The notes beneath the pieces are model-generated. The model was given only the letters and a program-made list of their open reading frames with translations. It was not told the origin of the DNA and did not search any database. DNA of 32,637 nucleotides from Blastocatellia bacterium (GTDB lineage: Bacteria; Acidobacteriota; Blastocatellia; HR10; J050): contig JANWZE010000043.1 of NCBI GenBank assembly GCA_025054955.1, forward strand, positions 1 to 32,637, given 5' to 3'. Numbering within the stretch: the stretch's first letter is position 1; each line of letters starts with the position of its first letter. The position numbers and the translations under genes are program-made. Of the stretch, positions 24,006-31,580 are shown in pieces.

Positions 24006-26060
24006 ATGGCATATCGCGTAGGCATTGACGTGGGTGGCACGTTCACTGATGTGCTGTTATTCAACGAGAACAACGGTGAGATGATCCTGGCCAAGACGCC
24101 TTCAACGCCGCACGATCAATCCATTGGTGTGCTCAATGGAATTCGCAAGGTCGCTGCGCTGGCCAACATTGATGCGAGCGAGATTCGCTTGATTTTGCAC
24201 GGAACGACGGTGGCCACCAATGCTGTGCTTGAGGGCAAGGGCGCGCGCGTGGGGTTAATCACCAACGCCGGATTTGAGCAGATTTTGCACGTGGCGCGTG
24301 GACAGACGCCGGGGCCGCTGGCTGGCTGGATTATCATGATCAAGCCAGAGCCGCTGGCGCCGCTTGAACTGACGCGAGGCATCTCGGCTCGGATGAATGC
24401 GCGTGGCCAGGAAACCAGCCCGCTTGATGAGGCCGAGGTGCGGCGCTACGTCAAAGAGCTACACGACGCCGGCATTGAAGCGCTGACCGTGTCACTGATC
24501 AATTCCTATGCAAACCCAGCGCATGAACGACGGGTCAAGGAGATCGTTCATGAGATGTATCCAACATTGCCAGTGACGATCTCGACCGACATATTGCCGG
24601 AATTTCGCGAGTACGAACGGACGTTGACAACAGTGATGAATTCCTACGTTCGGCCCAAAATGGCTCATTACTTGAATGGTATCAAGAACAAGTTGAAGGA
24701 AGCCAAGCTGGAGCCGACGGTCAACATTGTGCGTTCTGATGGCGGCGTGATGAGTTTGGAAGGAGCGGCGGAAAAACCGGTGGCGACGTTGATGTCGGGT
24801 CCGTCAGGTGGCGTGGTCGCGGCTAGCTATATTGGCGAGTTGGCCGGTTACAAGAATGTGTTGTCGTTTGACATGGGTGGCACGTCAACGGACGTGGCCA
24901 TTAGCTTTGGCGGCACGCCCAATGTGGTGCGGGAGACGCGCATTGGGTATTACCCGGTGAAAGCCTCTACGGTGGATGTGCAGAGCGTCGGCGCTGGCGG
25001 TGGTTCGATTGCTCACGTGCCCATCACGGGCGCGCTGCGCGTGGGTCCGCAAAGCGCCGGCGCAGACCCTGGACCGGCCTGTTATGGCATGGGCGGAACC
25101 GAACCGACGGTGACCGATGCCAATCTGGTGCTCGGTCATTTGCCGCCAAAACTGTTGGGCGGCGAGATGGAATTAAATGTTGAGCTGGCTCGGCAAGCCG
25201 TGCAAAAGATCGCCGATGCGCTGGGCTTGGGCTTGTACGAAGCGGCGCAGGGCATCATTGACATCGTCAACGAAAACATGTTCGGGGCGCTTCGGTTGGT
25301 GTCCGTGCAGCGAGGCTATGATCCGCGCGATTTCGCGTTGGTAGCGTTTGGCGGCGCTGGCCCGCTTCACGTCAACGCGTTGTCGCGGTTGGCCGGCTCC
25401 TGGCCAGCCATTGTGCCGCCGACGCCGGGTGTGTTGTCGGCGTTGGGATTTCTCCACTCAGACATCAGGAATGAGTTTGCTCAGACTTGCATTCGCACGC
25501 TCGACAAAATTGACTGGCAAGAGATCAAACAGAGCGCTTTGCACCTGGAGGAACAGGCGCGCCAGTGGCTGAGCAGCGAGGGGATTCCGCCGGAGCGTCA
25601 GCGCGTCGAGTTTGAAGTGGATTTGCGCTACTATCGTCAGGGTTATGAATTTCCGATTCGAGTCAGTCCCGAACAGTTTGATTCGGCTGGCGGCATTGAT
25701 AAGCTGATCGCCGATTTCAAGGAGATTCACGAGCGCAATTACGGCTTCAATATTGACTCGCTCATCGAAGTGGTCAACGTGCGCGCGGTGGCCATTGGCG
25801 AGGTCAAAAAAGTGGAGTTGAAGAAATTTGATCTGGATAGTGAAGATGCCTCCAAAGCCGTTGTCGAGGAGCACGCCATTCATTTTCAGGGTGGTTCATT
25901 GCCCACGCTGATTTATGATCGCGAGAAGCTGCGGCCGGGTAACGTCATTAAAGGACCGGCCATCATCATGCAGACTGATTCGACGACGGTGATCTTGCCG
26001 GATCATTACGGAAAAGTTGATCCGTATCTGAACATCCTGATCAGACCGAATGGTTCATGA
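24006..26060 (+). CDS. hyuA: Hydantoinase/oxoprolinase family subunit A (N-methylhydantoinase A-like)
   Basis: A 684-residue ATP-binding subunit of the hydantoinase/5-oxoprolinase/acetone-carboxylase family, of usual length. The N-terminal actin-like nucleotide motif GIDVGGTFTDVLL (residues 6-18) is followed by HGTTVATNAVLEGKGARVGLIT; the second motif DMGGTSTDVA and GAGGGSIAHV, GADPGPACYGMGGTEPTVTDAN come in the middle, and a family-typical C-terminal domain ends the protein. With HyuB it would couple ATP hydrolysis to opening of a cyclic amide, or to carboxylation of a ketone. The sequence alone does not separate these. The Shine-Dalgarno AGGGAGG fits ATG 24006. It precedes hyuB by 78 bp. 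Confidence 0.9.
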   Translation: MAYRVGIDVGGTFTDVLLFNENNGEMILAKTPSTPHDQSIGVLNGIRKVAALANIDASEIRLILHGTTVATNAVLEGKGARVGLITNAGFEQILHVARGQTPGPLAGWIIMIKPEPLAPLELTRGISARMNARGQETSPLDEAEVRRYVKELHDAGIEALTVSLINSYANPAHERRVKEIVHEMYPTLPVTISTDILPEFREYERTLTTVMNSYVRPKMAHYLNGIKNKLKEAKLEPTVNIVRSDGGVMSLEGAAEKPVATLMSGPSGGVVAASYIGELAGYKNVLSFDMGGTSTDVAISFGGTPNVVRETRIGYYPVKASTVDVQSVGAGGGSIAHVPITGALRVGPQSAGADPGPACYGMGGTEPTVTDANLVLGHLPPKLLGGEMELNVELARQAVQKIADALGLGLYEAAQGIIDIVNENMFGALRLVSVQRGYDPRDFALVAFGGAGPLHVNALSRLAGSWPAIVPPTPGVLSALGFLHSDIRNEFAQTCIRTLDKIDWQEIKQSALHLEEQARQWLSSEGIPPERQRVEFEVDLRYYRQGYEFPIRVSPEQFDSAGGIDKLIADFKEIHERNYGFNIDSLIEVVNVRAVAIGEVKKVELKKFDLDSEDASKAVVEEHAIHFQGGSLPTLIYDREKLRPGNVIKGPAIIMQTDSTTVILPDHYGKVDPYLNILIRPNGS

Positions 26061-26068
26061 GGCGGCCG

Positions 26069-26099
26069 GCGCCCGAAAGGCCATGCGCTGTTCGGGCGC
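26069..26099 (+). promoter_or_regulatory. Intercistronic hairpin between hyuA and hyuB
   Basis: GCGCCCGAA (26069-26077) and TTCGGGCGC (26091-26099) form a perfect 9-bp stem with a 13-nt loop. No T-tract follows, so it is more likely an mRNA processing or stability element, or an attenuator, than a terminator. Confidence 0.5.
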
Positions 26100-26138
26100 T
26101 GCCCTGGCCATTTATCGCTTGCCCGGAGAGGTGTTGAT

Positions 26139-27929
26139 ATGAACACGAATGGAAACAAGCTCGACAAAATCACGCTCGACATCATTGAAAACGCGTTGCG
26201 CAACGCGCGCAATGAGATGGATGCGGTGTTGTTCCGTTCGGCGATGTCGCCGGTGATCCGCGAGCAGCACGACGGTTTCCCGATGATCTGTACGCCGGAT
26301 GGGCGCATGGTTGTCGGGCAGTTTGGCTCGTATATCAGCGGCTTCATCAAGGAGTGGAAGCGGGGCATTAACGAAGGGGATGTGTTTCTGATGAGCGACC
26401 CATACAAGTGCCGCGGCGCCATCTCACACATCAACGATTGGATGGTGTTGATGCCCATCTTCTATGACGGCCAGTTGGTGGGCTGGGGCTCGCAGTTTGG
26501 TCATACGTTGGATATTGGCGGCCCTGTGCCGGGCAGTTTGCCGACCGACGCCACGACGATCTACGGCGAAGGGGTGCGCATTCCGCCGGTCAAACTCTTT
26601 GATCGCGGCCAGCCAAATCATGATGTGTTGGACTTAATCATGAACAATACCCGCACGCCGACGATGAACTATTTTGATCTGATGGCCATCGTCGCCGCTT
26701 GCCGCACGGCGGATAAACGGGTCAAGGAACTCTGCCACCGCTTTGGCACGCCGCTGGTGCATGAAGCGTTTGAGGCGCTGCTGGATCGAACCTATCGGGC
26801 GATGAGTCAACTGATCACCAAGAATCTGCCGGAGCATCCGGTCAGCTTTGAAGATTACGTGGATGATGATGGGCGCGGCAACGGCCCCTACAAGATGAAG
26901 CTCACGATCTGGCGCGAAGGCGATCATGGCTACTTCGATTGGACAGGCACAGACCCACAAGCGCCAGGGCCGATCAACTTCTATCTCAATGAAGAGATGT
27001 TCAAGATGTTCATCGGCGTCTATCTGATCATGGTGTTCGATCCGCAGATTTTGTTTAACGACGGCTTCTATCCGCTTCTGCACGTGACACTGCCTGAAGG
27101 ATCGTTGTTGCATCCCAAGTTCCCGGCAGCGCTCGGCTGCCGCACGCATGCGCTGGCGCGATTGTTCGATGTGCTAGGCGGCGCTCTGGGTAAGCAAGCG
27201 CCTGAACTGACGACAGCGGCTGGTTATGGGACGAGTCCTTATCTGCTCTATAACGGTTATGACGAAAACGGCGAGTTCTTCCATCTGATGGAGATCAGTT
27301 TCGGCGGCATTCCGGGGCGGCCCGTAGAAGACGGCCTGGATGCTCACTCGTGGTGGCCGTTGTTTGAGAACATTCCAACCGAGTACTTGGAGAGCTACTA
27401 CCCGCTGACGATTGAAGCGTATGGGTCATTGATTGATTCAGGCGGCGCTGGATTCCATCGTGGCGGTAATGGCGTGTTGAAAATTTACCGCTTCGAAGCC
27501 GATGGAGAGATTGCCATTCACGATGACCGTGAACGCTCGATGCCGTGGGGCATTCTCGGTGGGTTGCCGGGCACGAACTCGGAAAAGACGCTCATCAAGA
27601 AGAATGGCGAGCGAATTGCCTTGCCTTCCAAGATCAGTTGCGTGAAGGTGGAGAAAGGCGATCGGTTGATTTATATCACGGCGGGCGCCGGCGGGTGGAA
27701 AGACCCATTGGATCGTCCGCCAGAACGCGTGCAAAAGGACGTGATTCGCAAGCTGGTCTCAATAGAGAAAGCCCGGCGTGATTACGGCGTCGTCCTTGAT
27801 CCAACAACATTGGAAATTGATCATGCGGCGACCGAATCATTACGCGCTTCGATGCGGCGCGAACGGGGCGAAGTGCCGATGTTTACGTTCGGGCCGACGC
27901 CGGAGCCCATTGGTGTGATGGCTTCGTAG
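26139..27929 (+). CDS. hyuB: Hydantoinase/oxoprolinase family subunit B (N-methylhydantoinase B-like)
   Basis: A 596-residue partner of HyuA, close to the normal length of HyuB proteins. Visible family segments: DIIENALRNARNEMDAVLFRSAMSPVIREQHDGF near the N-terminus; GDVFLMSDPYKCRGAISHINDWMVLMPIF and the GSQFGHTLDIGGPVPGS segment (HxxDxGG-like); then SGGAGFHRGGNGVLKIYRF and TAGAGGWKDPLDRPPE close to the end. The pair would form a cytoplasmic complex that binds the cyclic amide substrate. Acetone/acetophenone carboxylase-like chemistry is an alternative. The gene lies between hyuA and the amidohydrolase gene, with GGAGAGG in front of ATG 26139. Confidence 0.9.
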   Translation: MNTNGNKLDKITLDIIENALRNARNEMDAVLFRSAMSPVIREQHDGFPMICTPDGRMVVGQFGSYISGFIKEWKRGINEGDVFLMSDPYKCRGAISHINDWMVLMPIFYDGQLVGWGSQFGHTLDIGGPVPGSLPTDATTIYGEGVRIPPVKLFDRGQPNHDVLDLIMNNTRTPTMNYFDLMAIVAACRTADKRVKELCHRFGTPLVHEAFEALLDRTYRAMSQLITKNLPEHPVSFEDYVDDDGRGNGPYKMKLTIWREGDHGYFDWTGTDPQAPGPINFYLNEEMFKMFIGVYLIMVFDPQILFNDGFYPLLHVTLPEGSLLHPKFPAALGCRTHALARLFDVLGGALGKQAPELTTAAGYGTSPYLLYNGYDENGEFFHLMEISFGGIPGRPVEDGLDAHSWWPLFENIPTEYLESYYPLTIEAYGSLIDSGGAGFHRGGNGVLKIYRFEADGEIAIHDDRERSMPWGILGGLPGTNSEKTLIKKNGERIALPSKISCVKVEKGDRLIYITAGAGGWKDPLDRPPERVQKDVIRKLVSIEKARRDYGVVLDPTTLEIDHAATESLRASMRRERGEVPMFTFGPTPEPIGVMAS

Positions 27930-28041
27930 GTCGCCTTGGAGTGCGGCGGCAAGCCCGCAGGGCGCGACGCCGCTTTGCCAGTCGCCTTGGCATGTTGCTT
28001 GTAGCAGCCGGAGCTGCGTTCAGCTTCGGGCTGTTACTGGG

Positions 28042-28102
28042 CCACAGATTACACAGTAACACAGACTCCGTGATGGTCTCTGGAAACCTGTGAAATCTGT
28101 GG
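28042..28102. repeat. CACAG-word inverted repeat, copy 3
   Basis: CCACAGATTACACAG (28042-28056) is an inverted repeat of CTGTGAAATCTGTGG (28088-28102), 14 of 15 matching, around a 31-nt loop containing further CACAG words. It lies in the 249-bp gap between hyuB and the amidohydrolase gene. The rest of that gap is GC-rich non-coding sequence and the AAGGAG ribosome-binding site before 28179. Confidence 0.65.
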
Positions 28103-28178
28103 TATGGAGGCGCGGCCCGGGTGAGTTCATCCGAGGAGGCGGCCCGCAGCTTGTCAATGAGAAGGAGAAGAAGCAGGA

Positions 28179-28811
28179 ATGGCTGAGCAGCAAACAGTTG
28201 AGCTCTACAAGCAGCGCGGGTTTGCTCAACGCGTCGGATTTGGCCAGCGGCCGGCGTTGCTGATCATTGACTTTATCAACGGTTTCACCGATTTATCGTC
28301 GCCGCTGGCGGCGAATTTTGACGCGGAAGTTGAGGCAACTCGACAGGTGCTGGAGGTGGCGCGGGGGAAGCGTATTCCTATCTTTTTTACGACCGTGAGC
28401 TACGACGAGGGATTTGCTGATGCCGGCGTATTCATTAAAAAAGTGCCGTCCCTGAGCGTGCTCAAGGCCGGTTCGACGCTGGTTGAGATTGACCGGCGAT
28501 TAGCCCCGCTGCCTGGCGAGCATGTGCTGGTGAAGAAATATGCCAGCGCGTTTTTCGGAACATCGCTGTGGTCAACATTGACCGCTTTGCGTGTAGATAC
28601 AGTTTTACTGACAGGGTGTACAACCAGTGGGTGTGTGCGCGCCTCGGCGGTGGATGCCTGTCAGTCGGGATTTCATACCATCGTGATTGAAGAGGCTGTA
28701 GGCGACCGCGCGCCCGAGCCGCATCAGGCAAACTTATTTGATATTGACGCCAAGTATGGCGATGTAGTTTCGTTGCAGACTGCATTAGATTACCTGCAAC
28801 GACATGTTTGA
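28179..28811 (+). CDS. Isochorismatase-superfamily cysteine amidohydrolase, N-carbamoylsarcosine amidase / maleamate amidase-like
   Basis: A 210-residue cytoplasmic cysteine hydrolase. The catalytic triad is visible: Asp31 (LLIIDFINGF), Lys119 or Lys120 (VKKYASAFFGT) and Cys152 (LTGCTTSGCVRASAVDA). The closing motif EAVGDRAPEPHQANLFDIDAKYGDVVS is typical of the N-carbamoylsarcosine amidase and maleamate amidase subgroup and not of true isochorismatase. It would release ammonia (and CO2 for a carbamoyl substrate) from an acyclic amide. It stands 249 bp after hyuB and 18 bp before the CoA-transferase gene, matching a route of ring opening, then amide hydrolysis, then CoA activation. The natural substrate is inferred only. 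Confidence 0.85.
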   Translation: MAEQQTVELYKQRGFAQRVGFGQRPALLIIDFINGFTDLSSPLAANFDAEVEATRQVLEVARGKRIPIFFTTVSYDEGFADAGVFIKKVPSLSVLKAGSTLVEIDRRLAPLPGEHVLVKKYASAFFGTSLWSTLTALRVDTVLLTGCTTSGCVRASAVDACQSGFHTIVIEEAVGDRAPEPHQANLFDIDAKYGDVVSLQTALDYLQRHV

Positions 28812-28829
28812 TTTTGTTTGTGAGGATGT

Positions 28830-30071
28830 ATGGCAGATCAACACAGGCAAAATGATGTTCAAGTCAACCGTCCAGAGATGCCGCTAAAGGGGCTGCGGAT
28901 TTTAGAACTGGGGCAGTTGTTGGCAGGCCCGTATGCGGCGGTGTTGCTGGCTGGCTTTGGCGCTGACGTCATCAAGATTGAACCGCCTAACGGCGGCGAT
29001 CCGCTGCGCACGTGGCGCAAGATGTACAAAGGGACGGCGCTGTGGTGGTACATTCTGGGACGAAATAAAAAGAGTGTCACGTTGGACCTGCGCCATCCCA
29101 AAGGGCCTGAAATCGTGCGCCGGCTCGTGGCCAGCGGCATTGATGTGGTGCTGGAGAATTTTCGACCAGGCCGTATGGAGCAATGGGGCCTTGGCTATGA
29201 GGACCTCAAAGCTATCAATCCCGGCATCATTATGGTTCGTGTATCGGGGTGGGGGCAAACAGGCCCCTATGCGCATAAGCCAGGATACGCCAGCGTCGGC
29301 GAAGCCATTGGCGGGCTTCGTTACGTGACCGGTGATCCAGACCGTCCGCCGGTTCGCGCTGGTATCAGCCTGGGCGATTCACTCGCCGGATTGCACGCGG
29401 CGCTCGGCTTGCTGATGGCTGTCTACCACCGCGATGTGAAGGGAACCGGAGAAGGCCAGGTCGTGGATGTCTCCATCTATGAGTCGGTGTTTAATGTGAT
29501 GGAGAGCTTGTTGCCTGAATACGATATGTTCGGGCATATCCGCGAGCGAACGGGTAGCAAATTGGACGGCATTGTTCCGACCAATACCTACAAGTGTAAA
29601 GATGGCAAATACATCATCATTGGCGCCAATGGCGATAGCATCTTCAAACGGCTGATGCGCACCATCGGGCACCCTGATATTGCCGATGACCCAAAGTACG
29701 CTCACAACAACGACCGGGTTGAACATGCCGATTTCATTGATTCAACCATCGAAGCCTGGACCATGCAGCACACTTTTTCTGAGGTTATGGAGATTTTGGA
29801 AAAAGCGGAAGTGCCGGTCGGCCCCATCTACAGCATTGCTGACATCGTTAAAGACCCACACTACATCGCGCGCGGAATGTTCGAGGATGTGACGCTGCCC
29901 GATGGTGCTCGAGTGAAGCTTCCCACATTCGTGCCCAAGATGAGCTTGACGCCGGGGCAGACGGAATGGATTGGCCCGACGCTGGGCGAGCATAATGAAC
30001 TGGTCTACAAGGGCCTGCTTGGTATGACCGACGAAGAATACCAGCAACTGGTAGCCGAGAAGGTAATTTAG
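28830..30071 (+). CDS. CaiB/BaiF family (class III) CoA-transferase
   Basis: A 413-residue enzyme that moves CoA between carboxylic acids. The N-terminal PLKGLRILELGQLLAGPYAAVLLAGFGADVIKIEPP and the VTLDLRHPKGPEIVRRLVASGIDVVLENFRPGRMEQWGLGY block are classical. The catalytic aspartate is Asp183 in ISLGDSLAG. The C-terminal part carries EVPVGPIYSIADIVKDPHYIARGMF. Length matches the family. It starts 18 bp after the amidohydrolase stop and is followed by the HMG-CoA-lyase gene after a 147-bp gap containing repeat copy 7. Together they suggest activation of a 3-hydroxy-3-methylglutarate-like or other dicarboxylic acid, then cleavage. The donor (succinyl-CoA or acetyl-CoA) is not readable. Confidence 0.9.
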   Translation: MADQHRQNDVQVNRPEMPLKGLRILELGQLLAGPYAAVLLAGFGADVIKIEPPNGGDPLRTWRKMYKGTALWWYILGRNKKSVTLDLRHPKGPEIVRRLVASGIDVVLENFRPGRMEQWGLGYEDLKAINPGIIMVRVSGWGQTGPYAHKPGYASVGEAIGGLRYVTGDPDRPPVRAGISLGDSLAGLHAALGLLMAVYHRDVKGTGEGQVVDVSIYESVFNVMESLLPEYDMFGHIRERTGSKLDGIVPTNTYKCKDGKYIIIGANGDSIFKRLMRTIGHPDIADDPKYAHNNDRVEHADFIDSTIEAWTMQHTFSEVMEILEKAEVPVGPIYSIADIVKDPHYIARGMFEDVTLPDGARVKLPTFVPKMSLTPGQTEWIGPTLGEHNELVYKGLLGMTDEEYQQLVAEKVI

Positions 30072-30116
30072 TGGTTCGTGGTTCGTGATCCGTGATCCGT
30101 GGTTCGTGATCTGTAA

Positions 30117-30206
30117 CCTCTGCGGGGAAACCTGAAATCCGAATCGCGAAATCCGAAACGTTTCGGATTTCGGATTTGGTGCTTCGGATTTCCCTCGAAG
30201 AGGGCT
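30117..30206 (+). repeat. Palindromic intergenic repeat, copy 7
   Basis: CCTCTGCGGGG, ATCCGAATCGCGAAATCCG, a perfect CCGAAACGTTTCGG palindrome (30153-30166), TTTGGTGCTTCGG and the end CCCTCGAAGAGGGCT. It is preceded at 30073-30116 by five TTCGTGA/TCCGTGA words. The GAGGG end is 14 nt before ATG 30219 of the lyase gene. Confidence 0.85.
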
Positions 30207-30218
30207 ACGGTTCAGTAG

Positions 30219-31091
30219 ATGGCTATGGGGCTGAGCTATCCAAAAAAAGTCGAAATCGTTGACGTCGCGCCGCGTGACGGCTTGCAAAATATTCAAACGA
30301 TTGTGCCAACTGACCAGAAGGTCCGGTTGATTAATGGGCTGACGCGAGCCGGCGTCCGACGACAGGAAGTCACCTCGTTCGTTCATCCGAAGTGGGTTCC
30401 TCAGTTGGCTGACGCAGAGCAGGTGCTGGCCAGCATTGAGCAACCTGCTGGCACACGCATGATGGCATTGATTCCGAACATTCGTGGCTACGAGCGGGCC
30501 AAAGCCACGGGGCGAGTCAAAGAGGTTGCTCTGGTAGTCGCAGCCAGCGAAACGATGAACCAGAAAAACGTCAATATGTCAGTGGACGATTCGTTGAAAG
30601 AATTCGCCGCCATTGCCGAGCGAGCCAAAGCGGACGGATTCTTCGTCCGCGGCTCCATTGGCACGGCATTTGGCTGCCCTTTTGAAGGGTACGTGCCGGT
30701 TGACAGAGTTCTTGCCATTGTCCAGCAGCTCTGGCAGATGGGCGCCGATGAAGTGATGCTGGCCGACACCATTGGATGCGCCAATCCAGCGCAGGTGTAT
30801 GACCTCTTCGCCCAAGCCAAAGACCGATGGCCAGAACGGCCTCTTGCCGCTCATTTCCACGACACGAACCATCTGGGATTGGCCAATGCGTTGGCAGCGT
30901 TGCAAGCTGGGATTGATATCTTTGACGCTTCTGTCGGTGGCTTAGGTGGATGTCCGTTTACACCGACCGGAGCCGGCAATGCGGCCACGGAAAAGTTGGT
31001 GTTTATGCTCCATGAAATGGGCGTGGAGACGGGCATCAACTATCAACTCCTCTTAGAAGTCGCTGAGTTCGCCAAGAGCCTCAAAAAGTAG
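30219..31091 (+). CDS. mvaB: Hydroxymethylglutaryl-CoA lyase family protein
   Basis: A 290-residue DRE-TIM metallolyase. It cleaves HMG-CoA, or a related 3-hydroxyacyl-CoA, to acetyl-CoA plus a keto acid. Key residues match human HMG-CoA lyase spacing: Arg19-Asp20 (VAPRDGLQN), Glu50 (QEVTSFVHPKWVPQLAD), His212 and His214 (HFHDTNH), and Cys245 in GGLGGCPF with Asn254 nine residues later (both spacings match the human Cys266/Asn275). The start at 30219 depends on palindromic repeat 7 for its leader; no strong Shine-Dalgarno is seen, and an internal ATG lies two codons downstream. It pairs functionally with the CoA-transferase. The actual acyl-CoA may be another methylated or hydroxylated dicarboxylyl-CoA. 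Confidence 0.9.
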   Translation: MAMGLSYPKKVEIVDVAPRDGLQNIQTIVPTDQKVRLINGLTRAGVRRQEVTSFVHPKWVPQLADAEQVLASIEQPAGTRMMALIPNIRGYERAKATGRVKEVALVVAASETMNQKNVNMSVDDSLKEFAAIAERAKADGFFVRGSIGTAFGCPFEGYVPVDRVLAIVQQLWQMGADEVMLADTIGCANPAQVYDLFAQAKDRWPERPLAAHFHDTNHLGLANALAALQAGIDIFDASVGGLGGCPFTPTGAGNAATEKLVFMLHEMGVETGINYQLLLEVAEFAKSLKK

Positions 31092-31580
31092 TTCCTCTTT
31101 TAGACATAGCATTCACACATTTGCCGACGTGAGTTGAGGTCAATCGCTCGGATGCTAGCGAGCATGGCCTTCCTGACAGGGCTTTGGCTCGCTGCGGCTT
31201 CAGCGCCCGAACTAATCGCATTATGAAACAGCAAGACGATTGATTCGCCGGAGTAGGGTAGAGCATATGGCCTGGCAGTTTGTTACGGAACGGGAGGACG
31301 GAAGAGCGACCGATTGATTTTCGCCATGAAAAAATGCTATTGTATTGCAGGGCATTGGAGGACTACAAAATAGTGCAACAAGAAATTCGCGGAACACGTT
31401 GAGTTGTTGTGATGTTCAAATGCCTGGGGCGGTGATGGTGTGGGCCTTCCACATCATTTGCCTGGATTATTCATTCTCCATCCCCCCTCGCAGGCAGACC
31501 GCCCCAGACATCTGAACGTCATCCTGCCGAGCAGGAGGTGCTGAGAATATCCCGTCTTTGGAGCGACACGCTTAAACGTT
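31092..31580. other. Non-coding gap between the lyase and the Nit amidase
   Basis: No convincing gene is seen in these 489 bp. There is a possible promoter at 31314-31343 (TTGATT, 18 bp, TATTGT), a 15-codon frame starting at 31326 that is probably not real, and a long inverted-repeat element at 31414-31517. A remnant of a common bacterial intergenic word family follows it (CATCCTGCCGAGCAGG at about 31520). Confidence 0.6.
31414..31517. repeat. Inverted-repeat element, about 104 bp, MITE-like
   Basis: The 20-bp ends 31414-31433 and 31498-31517 are inverted copies with 18 of 20 matches, including TGGGGCGGT/ACCGCCCCA. They surround 64 bp without coding capacity. This could be a miniature inverted-repeat element or a strong hairpin of a non-coding RNA. 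No flanking target duplication is obvious. Confidence 0.6.

Noticed and set aside
31326-31373. 15-codon leader peptide starting MKKCYC
   Set aside because: No ribosome-binding site, no terminator/antiterminator pair, and too short to support.
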